From positions 3,348,001-3,412,000 of the forward strand of contig OY780932.1 in the NCBI GenBank assembly GCA_963675945.1: a DNA stretch of 64,000 nt. Reading direction: 5' to 3'. This document shows, one piece after another, positions 1-9,449 of the stretch. Made by a program: the position numbers and the translations under genes. The notes beneath the pieces were generated by a model. That model made no database searches and was not told the origin of the DNA. It saw nothing but the letters and a program-made list of their open reading frames with translations. Origin of the DNA: G963556115 sp963675945 (GTDB lineage: Bacteria > Planctomycetota > SZUA-567). Positions within the stretch are counted from its first letter, which is position 1. Each line of letters starts with the position of its first letter.

Positions 1-516
1 CATATCAGCTATCAGCGGCGCCTTGGTCTTAGGAAATTCCTTAAACTGTACACCACCAATTGTCTCATTGGAAGTTATATGCACATATGCTGCGTCTTCA
101 GTCTCGACGATATCTGCAGCCTTAGGCATTGTCATATATTCAGAATCAGCACCATCCCAGATTACCGCAGTAGAGCCGACAAGTTTACTCTCGGTAATAG
201 CCTTCTTCGCCCAGCTACCGGTATTGACATAATTTGCAGTCATACCTGCTCCCAGCAGATTGAGCGGAATCATCGCAAACTGCATGCTGGCTCCACCCTG
301 CAAAAATAAGACCTCATAATCATCGCTAACACCCATAATCCGACGAATACCCGCTTCAGCCGCATCAATAACCTCCTGATACGTCCCGCTTCGATGGGAT
401 AATTCCATTATGGACATTCCTGAACCGTTGAAGTCTAACATCTCTTCTTGGGCTTTTTCAAGTACAGGTAATGCAAGTGCAGCCGGTCCGGCACCAAAAT
501 TAAATACTCTTTCCAT
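1..516 (-). CDS. serC: Phosphoserine aminotransferase (5'-terminal part)
   Basis: Predicted to make 3-phosphoserine from 3-phosphohydroxypyruvate and glutamate in serine biosynthesis, and possibly to act in PLP synthesis; cytosolic PLP enzyme. The first 172 codons are in the window and the rest lies beyond its left edge. The protein opens MERVFNFGAGPAAL, the SerC signature, followed by LSHRSGTYQEV, FLQGGASMQF, NYVNTGSWAKKA and HITSNETIGGVQF, all close to known SerC proteins. The PLP-binding lysine falls outside the window. The ATG is preceded by AAGGA about five bases upstream. A sigma70-like promoter lies upstream. It is divergent from the AsmA-like gene. Family assignment is secure. Confidence 0.95.
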   Translation of the reverse strand, partial: MERVFNFGAGPAALALPVLEKAQEEMLDFNGSGMSIMELSHRSGTYQEVIDAAEAGIRRIMGVSDDYEVLFLQGGASMQFAMIPLNLLGAGMTANYVNTGSWAKKAITESKLVGSTAVIWDGADSEYMTMPKAADIVETEDAAYVHITSNETIGGVQFKEFPKTKAPLIADM

Positions 517-818
517 AATATCCTTATTCCCTTTCACAAAAATGAATTTAAGATTAAACCAGAGGTTTAAGTATTTTTTTATCTATAGCGACATTATGCT
601 TCTAAACCTGGCTCTGGTCAAGAGAAAAATCCAGAAATTAATCTGCTAATCCAACCCAAAGCACATTAGATAAATATATATTTATACTTTTTTATCTATT
701 ACTCATTAATACCAAGTACTTTTCAATAAATCAGTATTACTTTCAATTCCAATTATAGAGCACATTTTTTTAAATTCTAGGGTAAATATTTGTTAAAAAT
801 CATTATAATATATAGAGT
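517..818. other. Intergenic region between divergent serC and AsmA-like gene
   Basis: AT-rich gap of about 300 bases. It holds the predicted serC promoter and, in the serC leader, a short perfect hairpin TTAAACC-aga-GGTTTAA at 554-570. Towards the right gene a TATAAT lies at 804-809 but no good -35 is placed in front of it. No small ORF with a ribosome binding site was seen. Confidence 0.5.
593..621 (-). promoter_or_regulatory. Predicted serC promoter
   Basis: Reading the minus strand, TTGACC (616-621) and CATAAT (593-598) are separated by exactly 17 bases, each one mismatch from the sigma70 consensus. It points to serC and leaves a leader of about 70 bases. Prediction from sequence only. 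Confidence 0.6.
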
Positions 819-2801
819 ATGCTTAGACGAATAATTAAAATGCTCAAAGAATCAGTAGCAATGAAGCGTATAGCCCTCGGTGTATTCGCGGTAGTTCTAT
901 ACTTCATGCTGATTGGCTTGGCATCGGAACTGATAGACCAGAAATCTTTAGAGCAAGATCTCAAGCAATGGTTTGAAGACTCACTCAATATGAGTACTTA
1001 TGTCAACATTGATCACACCGACACGGCTCTGCGCAGTGATTGGCGAACTGATCTCTACATTCACGAATTTGAAATAGCCAGCCCTCAACCTGAATTTATA
1101 CTCCCTATCCTCTCGGTAGATACGATCAGAGCCAGTTCCTCTCTCTACTCGTTGTTCGGCGGAGTGGAGGCCAATCCAGTTATCCAAATTCGAGACGGTA
1201 TTCTGAATATAACCAAGGAGGCAACTGGTCTATTCAATCTTTCAGGGCTAACCCTTACTCCTGAACCTCAAGCACCGTATTTCCTTCCCAATATAGATCT
1301 TGCCAGTGCCGTCTTTGCCTTGATGAACTGCAGGATTGAATTGAATCTGAACGACTATCTGGTGAGTATACCCGTTAATGGAAGGCTCACCATTGATGCT
1401 GATACATACTCGCTGCAGTGTGATTCAGAGATGGTGAAATTCACCTCCCGGTTCAATAATACCGCAGATCTAGATATCGGTTCTATCCAAGTCAAGCAAC
1501 TGCAAATAGACCGGCAGACATTGGATATAATCTCCTGTGAAATAACTGTGGATAATATTCCAACCTATGTCCTTAATATGCTACTCCCCAACCTCCCGGC
1601 TCTGCCGACAGATATCAACTTCTCCGGCAAACTGAAGGCTGAGCAATCTCAGCTCCGCGTCTCAGGAATTTTGGATAATGCTGAAATTACTGAATTTCCC
1701 CGCTATCTGGACTTCAATCTGGTGACCAATAGTTCCTTATTGCACTCAGTTGAGTATCTATCCTTCAATATTTCCGCCAACAACAGTATTATTCTCAACT
1801 ATGAATCAAACAAAGATGAACAAGGCCGCTGGTTGCCGCTGCAGCTCTGCCTTTCAACTCTGGACATAAGCGAATTACTCTCCAGCTCGGAGTCCTACTG
1901 GCTCAACTACTTCATCTCAAAATTTCCAGCAATAAGCTCGATCGTCTCCTCGGCAACGACCGACGACTTCAATATAGGACAAGCGATAATCAAAATCTTC
2001 AAATCCGATTCTAATGAGATCAATATTGCTCTGGACGGAATGATTGCCGGGGGAAAACTCAGTCTGCTGGCACAAAATCTATCCCTAAAAAATAATATCT
2101 TTCCCGAGACAATAATGGCCACACTCGAGATCAAGGATGCAGCTAGCACCCTGCTCAATTTCTCTAAGACCCTCCCTGAAGTTATGGATTGCACCCCAAC
2201 CAGCGGCAGCGGCGAACTGGCACTACTCTACAAGCGTGACCTGCAAAGCGGCGAAGAAAAGACAAATATCCAGCTTACACTCGCTAATGTTGTCATCCCC
2301 ACCCTGAGCAGCGGAACCGCAATAAGCACTCTCGCCTCAGTACCCACAACCTTGAACACTCTGAACCGACTCTGTTTTGATCCGCTGAATGCACCAGAGT
2401 CTTCCACGGCCGACCTCATCCAGCCCTTTCAAAGCATAACCCTAGATACTCTCCTCGTAAATTACCAGACCAGTAATGCTGAGCAAAAACAACTGAGCTC
2501 ACTCAAAGCCTTCAGTAAAGAACTAGGCATTATTCAGGGCAGCCTCTTCAGAATAAATAAGAATACGCTGAGATTTATTCTCAACCTGGAGAATCTTCCA
2601 CAACCTACGGTACAGCGCTCCCGACTCAGCCCCAATGCCCTCGCCGCATACCGAAAATTCACCGCTGATAATCCCTTGACAATAGATCTTACCGAAGATT
2701 CGACTACTACTAATAATACGAGTATATTTATTGAAGACATCTTTCGAAGCTGGTTGAATACTGAGTCACTAATAGCAAATAACCAAGGAGAAAACAGATG
2801 A
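819..2801 (+). CDS. AsmA-like envelope protein with N-terminal membrane anchor
   Basis: Function not certain. The 660-residue product has one hydrophobic N-terminal segment (about residues 17-37), which would act as signal anchor. A long, beta-rich, low-cysteine body follows, with repeated segments of the kind VxGxLxxAEI and FSGKLKAEQSQLRVSG, typical of AsmA/YdbH-type proteins that bridge the periplasm. In that family the role is lipid transport or outer-membrane homeostasis; applying it here is inference. Three in-frame ATG codons (819, 840, 861) are possible and none has a clear ribosome binding site. The one at 861 starts directly at the signal anchor (MKRIALGVF) and could be the true start. 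The stop overlaps the next gene by ATGA, so the two are probably translated together. Confidence 0.6.
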   Translation: MLRRIIKMLKESVAMKRIALGVFAVVLYFMLIGLASELIDQKSLEQDLKQWFEDSLNMSTYVNIDHTDTALRSDWRTDLYIHEFEIASPQPEFILPILSVDTIRASSSLYSLFGGVEANPVIQIRDGILNITKEATGLFNLSGLTLTPEPQAPYFLPNIDLASAVFALMNCRIELNLNDYLVSIPVNGRLTIDADTYSLQCDSEMVKFTSRFNNTADLDIGSIQVKQLQIDRQTLDIISCEITVDNIPTYVLNMLLPNLPALPTDINFSGKLKAEQSQLRVSGILDNAEITEFPRYLDFNLVTNSSLLHSVEYLSFNISANNSIILNYESNKDEQGRWLPLQLCLSTLDISELLSSSESYWLNYFISKFPAISSIVSSATTDDFNIGQAIIKIFKSDSNEINIALDGMIAGGKLSLLAQNLSLKNNIFPETIMATLEIKDAASTLLNFSKTLPEVMDCTPTSGSGELALLYKRDLQSGEEKTNIQLTLANVVIPTLSSGTAISTLASVPTTLNTLNRLCFDPLNAPESSTADLIQPFQSITLDTLLVNYQTSNAEQKQLSSLKAFSKELGIIQGSLFRINKNTLRFILNLENLPQPTVQRSRLSPNALAAYRKFTADNPLTIDLTEDSTTTNNTSIFIEDIFRSWLNTESLIANNQGENR

Positions 2802-3796
2802 ACTTGCTGCTTGCATCACACAGAATTGGCAGACTATTTGGAATCGACATTCACATAGCCTACTCACTCTATATAATAATTGCTCTCTATACGTTACAGT
2901 CTCTCCATGCCGGATTTTATGCAATAATACTCATGCTTCTACTGCCGGTGTGTATTCTAGCGCATGAACTGGGACACTCCCTGGTCTCCCAGCGTTATGG
3001 CGTCAAGGTCAACCGGATTGTCCTGCACATGCTCGGCGGTGCCGCCGAGATTGGCGGGCTTATACCCGGCCCGCGCGCCGAGATAATTATCGCCTTGATG
3101 GGACCGATTGTTAGCCTCTGCATCGCCGGTATATCATACTACCTGCTCCTTATAAACCCGCAGCATGAATCCAGCCTACTCTTTTACAACCTGATGTACA
3201 TGAATATGTTCCTGGCTCTGTTCAATCTTCTTCCAGTGTTTCCGATGGATGGAGGACGAGTCGCTCTGGCTACGGCCACCCTGCTGGCCGGACCGGAAAA
3301 AGCGCTGAAGCTGGTGAAACCACTGAGTATTGCCGGTATCGTCATCTTATGCGGTTATGGCATCTACCTGACAATTATGGGTAATCAATCGGGTATGATG
3401 CTCATTCTCATCGGGCTTCTCGTCTACTTCCAAGGCAATCAGGAGCTTCAGGCGCGAATGTACGCCGCCAGATACAGCTCTATGCAGAACACCACCAACA
3501 CAAACTACTCACGCCAGAGTAAAAGAGACGCATCCTTCAAAGATATTTTCGGCAGCAAGGGTAAGCATAACTCCAACCCGGAGAATGAGAGTATAATCGC
3601 CAGCTGGAAACGCAAACGCCGCGAAGCCAGAGAGTCGCGGGAAGCCAAAAAGAAGGCGGAACGTTCAGAGCTTGACCGCAGGGTAGATGAAGTACTCAAG
3701 AAGGTGAAGCAAGAGGGGATAGCCAACCTCAGCCCAGGCGAGAGAGCAATACTCCAGAGCGCAAGCAAGAGATACAAATCAGATACCAAGAAATAA
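2798..3796 (+). CDS. Site-2-type M50 zinc metalloprotease with rhomboid-style C-terminal tail
   Basis: Integral membrane protease predicted to cut substrates inside the membrane. The zinc site HELGH is at residues 56-60 and the third ligand lies in LLPVFPMDGGR (Asp151), within about five membrane segments over residues 15-215. This matches the SpoIVFB/Rip3-like M50B branch. The cytosolic tail from about residue 235 is highly charged, and its end (LDRRVDEVLKKVKQEG then LSPGERAILQSASKR) resembles the short C-terminal domain found in many rhomboid proteases; that resemblance is by eye. The start ATG has AAGGAG in front and overlaps the stop of the AsmA-like gene, which suggests a joint envelope role. 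The substrate is unknown. Confidence 0.85.
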   Translation: MNLLLASHRIGRLFGIDIHIAYSLYIIIALYTLQSLHAGFYAIILMLLLPVCILAHELGHSLVSQRYGVKVNRIVLHMLGGAAEIGGLIPGPRAEIIIALMGPIVSLCIAGISYYLLLINPQHESSLLFYNLMYMNMFLALFNLLPVFPMDGGRVALATATLLAGPEKALKLVKPLSIAGIVILCGYGIYLTIMGNQSGMMLILIGLLVYFQGNQELQARMYAARYSSMQNTTNTNYSRQSKRDASFKDIFGSKGKHNSNPENESIIASWKRKRREARESREAKKKAERSELDRRVDEVLKKVKQEGIANLSPGERAILQSASKRYKSDTKK

Positions 3797-3995
3797 ATTC
3801 TTGGTTTGATTAGTTTTTGGTTTTCAATATTGTCATCTATACCTGAAATTTCTTCTCACAATTTTCATACCTTGACGGAAGACTTTGGGAATAACCCATG
3901 CATTTCAAATTACCTCTATCTCTACTTGAACGCTTTGCGTAAAATGTGACAAACCAGACATATAGGGCTAGATGGACAGGCTGCAAAAACAACTT

Positions 3996-4016
3996 GCCCT
4001 CAGCAAAGCTGAGGGC
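3996..4016. terminator. Palindrome between converging genes (copy 1)
   Basis: Perfect 9-base stem GCCCTCAGC, loop AAA, GCTGAGGGC. It sits between the end of the M50 protease gene and the end of batE, which converge. The same arms occur at 15171-15190 and 63590-63610, also between converging genes, so a bidirectional terminator is the likely role. The remaining gap (3797-4065) shows nothing else recognisable. Confidence 0.6.
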
Positions 4017-4065
4017 TGAATTACCTTATCGTCTAAAAAAACGAAGTACATGATTTTCCTGCTCG

Positions 4066-4878
4066 TTACGGCTCGTCTTTCACCAAACCAGCAGTTGACG
4101 CCTTTATCCAGCATTCATTTCCGGTATCCAACTCAACTTTGAGCCAGTCCCCGCGTTTCTCGATAAGTTTAAACTCAGTTCCGGCCTTGAGTGGTTTAAG
4201 AAATGCCTCGGCATAGTTATCCCCATCACCTTTGCGCGCCACCACCTCTTGCTGCAGAATAACCCCATCGGCACTGCTTGACGCAAGATACGATACCAGA
4301 GCAACAGCACAGAGACTCAACCACCAGACAATCGCAATAATAAGTAATTTCTTTTTGTTGACCCGTTTTCGAAAATACAGATAACCAATAAGCCCACCCC
4401 AAAACAATACATAAGAGAGCTTATTGAAATACTCCTTGAACAGGAGCGGTATCTTTGAATTAAAGGAAACGACCTTACCCCAAAATCCCGTATCAGTACT
4501 CTGCGGCTCTTCACTACGCAGATTCCGCTGCGCCGAGGCAATATTTGCATTGATCTTCTCATCGTCTGGAGCAAAGACCAAGGCTCTTCGATACTGCAGA
4601 ATAGCCAGCGGATAATCCTGCGCCTGATAATAACAGTTACCAAGGTTATAATAAATATCACTATTTTTCACCCCATCCCGGATAATCTGGGTAAAGATCT
4701 CCGCAGCCTTGAGATAGGCCGCCTTGGCCACCTCCGGCTCGTTATCCCCAGCTTCTTTAGCTATTGTAAGCTCTTTATTCGCCTGGTCATACAGTTCCTG
4801 ATGCGAATCGTCTGCGGCCATTACACCCGGGCTGAACATACATACTAATAATACGAATACGACAAATAACCTTCTCAT
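4066..4878 (-). CDS. batE: BatE-like TPR protein with SH3-like domain
   Basis: Last gene of the Bat operon. The order is a signal peptide (cleavage likely after VMA-A), TPR repeats in about residues 30-120 (DIYYNLGNCYYQ, PLAILQYRRAL), two membrane segments near residues 145-210 and a C-terminal SH3-like domain (AGTEFKLIEKRGDWLKVELD). This matches BatE of Bacteroidetes, where Bat proteins form a membrane complex linked to stress or oxygen tolerance; the molecular activity is not established. A GTG at 4890 is also in frame, but the ATG at 4878 is chosen because GAGGCGG stands seven to eight bases before it. Confidence 0.85.
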   Translation of the reverse strand: MRRLFVVFVLLVCMFSPGVMAADDSHQELYDQANKELTIAKEAGDNEPEVAKAAYLKAAEIFTQIIRDGVKNSDIYYNLGNCYYQAQDYPLAILQYRRALVFAPDDEKINANIASAQRNLRSEEPQSTDTGFWGKVVSFNSKIPLLFKEYFNKLSYVLFWGGLIGYLYFRKRVNKKKLLIIAIVWWLSLCAVALVSYLASSSADGVILQQEVVARKGDGDNYAEAFLKPLKAGTEFKLIEKRGDWLKVELDTGNECWIKASTAGLVKDEP

Positions 4879-4915
4879 CAACCGCCTCACTCACTAATTA
4901 ATCAAAAAAAAGCAA

Positions 4916-6829
4916 CTACCCTCTCCTGCCCATCTCACTATCGATCTTGGTAATTACCGCCTCTACGCAATCGATAAATTTCTGGCTCATTATCTGGGGC
5001 GCCCCTCCAGTGTAACAACAAGCCTCACAGTAATCAATAATCTTTTTAAAATTCCCGAGTATCGCCTCACTTACCTTGGGATTCGCTGCAAGCTGCGGTA
5101 GGATCTCACTCAGAGTCACCCCCTCCTGCTCAATTGCAAGTTTGGTTCGAAAATACTCCAGCATAACCCGGGTTAGAGCTTCGGCATCGACCTCACCCTT
5201 CCTAAGCTCACCAAGGCGTGACGTAAATACTTTAAGCGCTCTGCCTGCAGCGCGTCCCGCTGCATTCTTACCCCGTCCCTGTAGCACCAGCTGCCCCAGT
5301 AAAAGCGCAAAGTAACACCCGGGGAATACCGTAAAGAAAACCTTGTTCTCCCCCAGATACTCACCGATACTGAGCTGCTGATTTACCAACACCTGCTCGC
5401 CGACGACATTGGCATAAATCCCTTCCTTATTCTCTTCACGCGCGGTAACAGTTTTAGAAGCAGGCTCAGCGGCGCTCTCAATATCTGTGGCCGTTACAAT
5501 CTTCGCCGCCTTGACCTGCAGCGGCAGCGCCGCCGTCTCAGCTTCGGCATAGGATTTCTGCTCTAAATCATAATAAGCAACCTTGAGCGGAGGGATCTCG
5601 GTAATGCCCGGTTTGAGCGCCCGCAAAGTCAGCGCGAACATTCGCAAATTTTTGAAACTGACGTCCTCGTTTTCATCAATACTAACCTTGAATTTACCGC
5701 GAATATCCGGCTGCTCATTGAAATCAGGTAATTGCATGTTATAGATATTATCATTACCTCTGACCAGCAAATCAACCTTTATCGGCTCGCCGACAGCAGC
5801 TTCAGTCGTATCTGTTTCCGCCCGCAGCTCGATACTCGACACAACCCCGCTGAAGCTGGCAGGCTTACCCTCCAGTGGCAGAGGTTTAACCTCCAGGGTA
5901 ACCGGCTTAGACCTGGTCACCGCCTGCTTGTAAACCGGCTCACGCATCTGCATAAACGGGTCATTACCGAACATACCGGAAAAACCTTTAGGCATACCGG
6001 CAAACATGGAGTTCTCGCGATACCCGACTAAAAAAGAGGCAACGATTCGCGCCGGATCTATCTCTAGCTTACCGACCTCTTTAGGAGACAGATACCACTT
6101 CAAGGTCAGAGTATTGTAAGCCACCCCATCAATGATATCCTCACTCTGCAGTGCCCAGTATTTACCACCATTGAACATGGTATCCACCAGCTGCTGATCC
6201 CGCTCTAGCTCATTATTTTTCGGCACACTCGCCTTCGAGACAATAAAGTGCGAGTTATTGAGTATCGGCATCTCCACGTCATCAACCTTCACCCCATTCC
6301 GGTAGTACCAGACCAGTTCTATAGGAATGGTCTCCCCAAGGTAGACCTCCTTACGAGGCAGTTTATAACGGAGAATACTCTGGATCTTTGTAGCCCCAGC
6401 CTTATTATCGGCATTACTCTTCGCAACTGTTATTGCTATCGGCTTGGTCTTATAACTCCTGCCATCCACCTCGACGCTCAGAGCCGGGATATTAAATTTT
6501 CCCTCCTGCAGCGGCAATAGTTGATAATTATAGACAATCTTCCGTTCAGTGACCATCTCGGTCTTACCATTGACGGTAGAGAGCATCGTACTTGTCGCTT
6601 GGGAAGCACCTTGATACGCCGGATCAAAACCACTCAACCCGCTCATATCCGGCCTGGTGATATTATCTGACTCCGCTACAACCTGAACCTGCAGATTGAT
6701 AATCTCATCCAGTGTAACCCGATTACTGCTGACAAGTGCCTCCACCCGTACCGGATCGGCTGCATGAGCCGAGACCCATAAGCTTATAAACAGTATTAAT
6801 CCCGCTGAAAACAATCTACTAACGCTCAT
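4916..6829 (-). CDS. batD: BatD-like membrane protein (aerotolerance operon)
   Basis: 637-residue protein with a cleavable signal peptide (ends SAHA-A), a large periplasmic part built from repeated beta domains (segments such as VTLDEIINLQVQV and AAVGEPIKVDLLV), one membrane segment near residue 500 (FFTVFPGCYFALLLG) and a cytosolic helical tail. This is the BatD family layout. It probably works with the BatA/BatB von Willebrand proteins at the inner membrane; its biochemical activity is unknown. The start ATG is preceded by GAGGAAAG. It lies between batC and batE with short gaps, consistent with one transcript. Confidence 0.9.
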   Translation of the reverse strand: MSVSRLFSAGLILFISLWVSAHAADPVRVEALVSSNRVTLDEIINLQVQVVAESDNITRPDMSGLSGFDPAYQGASQATSTMLSTVNGKTEMVTERKIVYNYQLLPLQEGKFNIPALSVEVDGRSYKTKPIAITVAKSNADNKAGATKIQSILRYKLPRKEVYLGETIPIELVWYYRNGVKVDDVEMPILNNSHFIVSKASVPKNNELERDQQLVDTMFNGGKYWALQSEDIIDGVAYNTLTLKWYLSPKEVGKLEIDPARIVASFLVGYRENSMFAGMPKGFSGMFGNDPFMQMREPVYKQAVTRSKPVTLEVKPLPLEGKPASFSGVVSSIELRAETDTTEAAVGEPIKVDLLVRGNDNIYNMQLPDFNEQPDIRGKFKVSIDENEDVSFKNLRMFALTLRALKPGITEIPPLKVAYYDLEQKSYAEAETAALPLQVKAAKIVTATDIESAAEPASKTVTAREENKEGIYANVVGEQVLVNQQLSIGEYLGENKVFFTVFPGCYFALLLGQLVLQGRGKNAAGRAAGRALKVFTSRLGELRKGEVDAEALTRVMLEYFRTKLAIEQEGVTLSEILPQLAANPKVSEAILGNFKKIIDYCEACCYTGGAPQIMSQKFIDCVEAVITKIDSEMGRRG

Positions 6830-6891
6830 ATTTCTTTCCTCAATTATAACTCGAAAAACAAGAAGAAAACATGTATAGTTTTAAAGGCCTA

Positions 6892-8364
6892 CTACCAGTC
6901 TTTATCAACCTCTTTCATCCCGCTCAGGCGATACTTGCGACGCCGGTCATTATCCTCCTGCTCACGCCTTAGAATATCACCCACCCGCCGTTCATTGACC
7001 TCCTCTTCGCTCAACTCTCCTGCCTGCACCGCATTTGCGGCCGCAGAATTATTATCCTCCATCGCTTCAGCACCAGCCCCTTTAGAATTCTGCTCCCCTG
7101 CCTCTTCGTCAGGTTTAGTCTCAGACTTGTCAGCACCAAGCGCTTCAAGTGCTTCCTGCAACTTATCAGCCGCTTCCTGCTGTGCGTTGGCAGCAGCCTC
7201 ACGCTTATCCTGCTTCAGATCGTCACTGGCTTGTTCCTGCTTGCGCTCAGCCTCTTCCAGCCTCTGTGCCGCTTCCTGCTGCTTTTGCGCCTCCTGCCCG
7301 TTATCCTTCCGGCTCTGCTCCTGCAAATCTTTTCTAAGCTGCTCGGTCTTCTCCTGCAACTTCTCTTGCTGCTGTGCGAGTTCAGACGGATTCTGCTGTA
7401 GATTCTCTGATTTATCCTTGAGCTGCTCCTGCTCTTGCTGCAACTCCTGCAGCCTCTGCTGATTCTGTTGATTCTGCTGATTCTGTTGATTCTGCTGATT
7501 CTGCTGATTCTGCTGATTCTGCTGATTCTGCTGATTCTGCTGATCTTGCTGATTCTGCTGATTCTGTTGATTCTGTTGATTCTGCTGATTCTGCTGATTC
7601 TGCTGATCTTGCTGATTCTGTTGATTCTGTTGATTCTGCTGATCTTGCTGATTCTGTTGATTCTGTTGATTCTGTTGATTCTGCTGATTCTGCTGATTCT
7701 GCTGATTCTGTTGATTCTGCTGATTCTGCTGATTCTGTTGATCTTGTTGATTCTGTTGATCTTGTTGATTCTGCTGATCTTGTTGATTCTGTTGATTCTG
7801 CTGATTCTGTTGCTGCTGCTGTTGTTGTTCTTGCTCTAATTCTGCTTTCAGTCTCTTGATCTCAGACTTAACATATTCCAGATTATATAGTGTATCAGAA
7901 TTACTGGTATCAAGCTTATACGCCGATTTATACAGAGCCGCCCCAGCCTCAAGCGTCTTGATCGCCTCAGCTTTTTTCTCCGGCGCCTCGCTCAGCGCGA
8001 TATTATAGAGTGCATTCCCTTGCCCAAAGAGCGCCTTAGAGCGTAGCAGCGAATCATTACTGATAAGCGCCGCCTCTTTATAGCTCTCAATAGCCTCCTT
8101 ATACCGCTCCAACCTATACTCGGCATTACCCCTATTATACTCAATAACCCCGAGATTCATAGTATCAGCAGCTTCAATACGACTATTTTTATACTCCTCC
8201 AGAGCCTGCTGATAATTCTCTTCAGCATATAGTTTATTCGCCAGAGAGACATCTCCGGCATACTCCGCCTCATCGCTGCCACTTGTAGTATCTCTACTCT
8301 CTGCAGCCTGACCAAAGGTCACGATTCCTGCCACCAGCAGAGCCAATAACCACCTATTTCGCAC
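6892..8364 (-). CDS. batC: BatC-like TPR protein with long NQQ repeat
   Basis: 490 residues. A signal anchor (RNRWLLALLVAGIV) is followed by TPR repeats (about residues 40-165), then a Gln/Asn tract of 39 NQQ or DQQ triplets, then a charged Q/E/K-rich coiled-coil tail. TPR plus a glutamine-rich tail is typical of BatC, but a tract this long is unusual. The start is a GTG at 8362-8364 with GGGAGGT six bases before it, overlapping the batB stop by 11 bases. A longer in-frame ATG at 8415 would lie inside batB and lacks support. The tail probably provides interaction surface; that is inference. Confidence 0.85.
   Translation of the reverse strand: MRNRWLLALLVAGIVTFGQAAESRDTTSGSDEAEYAGDVSLANKLYAEENYQQALEEYKNSRIEAADTMNLGVIEYNRGNAEYRLERYKEAIESYKEAALISNDSLLRSKALFGQGNALYNIALSEAPEKKAEAIKTLEAGAALYKSAYKLDTSNSDTLYNLEYVKSEIKRLKAELEQEQQQQQQQNQQNQQNQQDQQNQQDQQNQQDQQNQQNQQNQQNQQNQQNQQNQQNQQNQQNQQDQQNQQNQQNQQDQQNQQNQQNQQNQQNQQNQQDQQNQQNQQNQQNQQNQQNQQNQQNQQNQQRLQELQQEQEQLKDKSENLQQNPSELAQQQEKLQEKTEQLRKDLQEQSRKDNGQEAQKQQEAAQRLEEAERKQEQASDDLKQDKREAAANAQQEAADKLQEALEALGADKSETKPDEEAGEQNSKGAGAEAMEDNNSAAANAVQAGELSEEEVNERRVGDILRREQEDNDRRRKYRLSGMKEVDKDW
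7456..7806. repeat. 9-bp tandem repeat, 39 units, coding for NQQ/DQQ
   Basis: Exactly 39 units of nine bases. In the batC sense they read (AAT or GAT)(CAA or CAG)CAG. Seven units code DQQ and 32 code NQQ. The CAA/CAG alternation at the first Gln codon is irregular, so the array is not a single recent perfect expansion. Its antisense frame gives a meaningless Leu/Ile ORF. Copy number could vary by slippage. Confidence 0.95.
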
Positions 8365-9418
8365 CGTTAGACCTCCCGCTATCTTTACCACGTCTCTCAC
8401 TAAGCATAAATTCAATTATTAATAACACCAGCGCTGCCAACAAAGCATAGACAAACCCTTCGCTATACATCACCACCTTGGATTCCCCCAGGTCACTCTT
8501 GGCAGCCATACCGACCAATTCTGTATAAATTGAGGGAAAATCAAAGGCCGAAGTACCAACATTGACATAAGCCCCGCCAGGTGTCGCCTTGGCAATTCTG
8601 CGTAGTAACGGCGCATTGAGCTTACTTACCACAGCCTTACCCTGATACTGCAAATACTGTTTCACCCCGTTACTGTCGGTATACGGAATCTTCTTGCCGG
8701 TTGTCTCATCCCCAATACCGATGGTGATTATGCGTATGCCCTGCTCCGCCGCTTCCCGCGCCGCCACCAGCGCAAACTTATCGTCGGCTTCATCTTCATC
8801 GCCGCCGTCAGTAATGATAATAATATCCTTATTCTCCGCCTCACTGTTAGTAAGCAGATCATTGACCGCCTTACGCATCGCATCCGAAAGCATCGTTCCG
8901 CCGACATCTACACTCTCCGCCCCAGCTTCATCCAATGCCGTCTTAAAAAAAGAGTAATCAATAGTCAACGGGCAGAGTATCTTGGCGTTACCGGCAAAGG
9001 CTACGAGCCCAACCCGGTCACCCTCAATACTGTTGATAGTCTCAGCAATAGCAATCTTGGCCGCTTCCAACCGGCTCGGTCTTAGATCTTCGGCCTGCAT
9101 ACTCCTTGAGACATCGAGCAAGAATACAACGTCACGCCCCTGCTGATTTTTGACAATTTCCTGAGGATTCCAAGCAGGCCGAGAGAGTGCAAATACCCCC
9201 AGCGCCACCGCTACCACCAGTAACAGAGCTTTAATAAAACGTTTCCGGCGACTCAGTTCCGACATGACCCGCTGCAGCATCCTCTCGCCAGCAATCCGCC
9301 GAAGCAAAGTATTCCGTCTAAGCCCCGCGTAGAGAAATATCAGGATCAATAAAGGTATCAGCCAGAGCAGATGAACCAAAACTGTTTCATTCAATAATTT
9401 ATAATAATGCTCATTCAT
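8354..9418 (-). CDS. batB: BatB-like von Willebrand factor A membrane protein
   Basis: 354 residues. N-terminal membrane segments (LVHLLWLIPLLILIFLYAGL and a second around residue 65) precede a VWA domain with an intact metal-ion adhesion site: the DxSxS motif is in FLLDVSRSMQAED and the later Asp/Thr in GGTMLSDA and ITDGGDED. A C-terminal membrane helix (FVYALLAALVLLIIEFML) closes the protein. This is the BatB layout; BatA and BatB are thought to act as a metal-dependent interaction pair controlled by the MoxR ATPase. GGAG lies about ten bases before the ATG. Confidence 0.92.
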   Translation of the reverse strand: MNEHYYKLLNETVLVHLLWLIPLLILIFLYAGLRRNTLLRRIAGERMLQRVMSELSRRKRFIKALLLVVAVALGVFALSRPAWNPQEIVKNQQGRDVVFLLDVSRSMQAEDLRPSRLEAAKIAIAETINSIEGDRVGLVAFAGNAKILCPLTIDYSFFKTALDEAGAESVDVGGTMLSDAMRKAVNDLLTNSEAENKDIIIITDGGDEDEADDKFALVAAREAAEQGIRIITIGIGDETTGKKIPYTDSNGVKQYLQYQGKAVVSKLNAPLLRRIAKATPGGAYVNVGTSAFDFPSIYTELVGMAAKSDLGESKVVMYSEGFVYALLAALVLLIIEFMLSERRGKDSGRSNGAK

Positions 9419-9449
9419 TACACTTATACTCCAGTCTTAATTGTAACCG

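Noticed and set aside
7435..7839. 134-residue ORF of repeated Leu-Leu-Ile opposite batC
   Set aside because: It is the antisense frame of the NQQ repeat, with no ribosome binding site and no meaningful composition.
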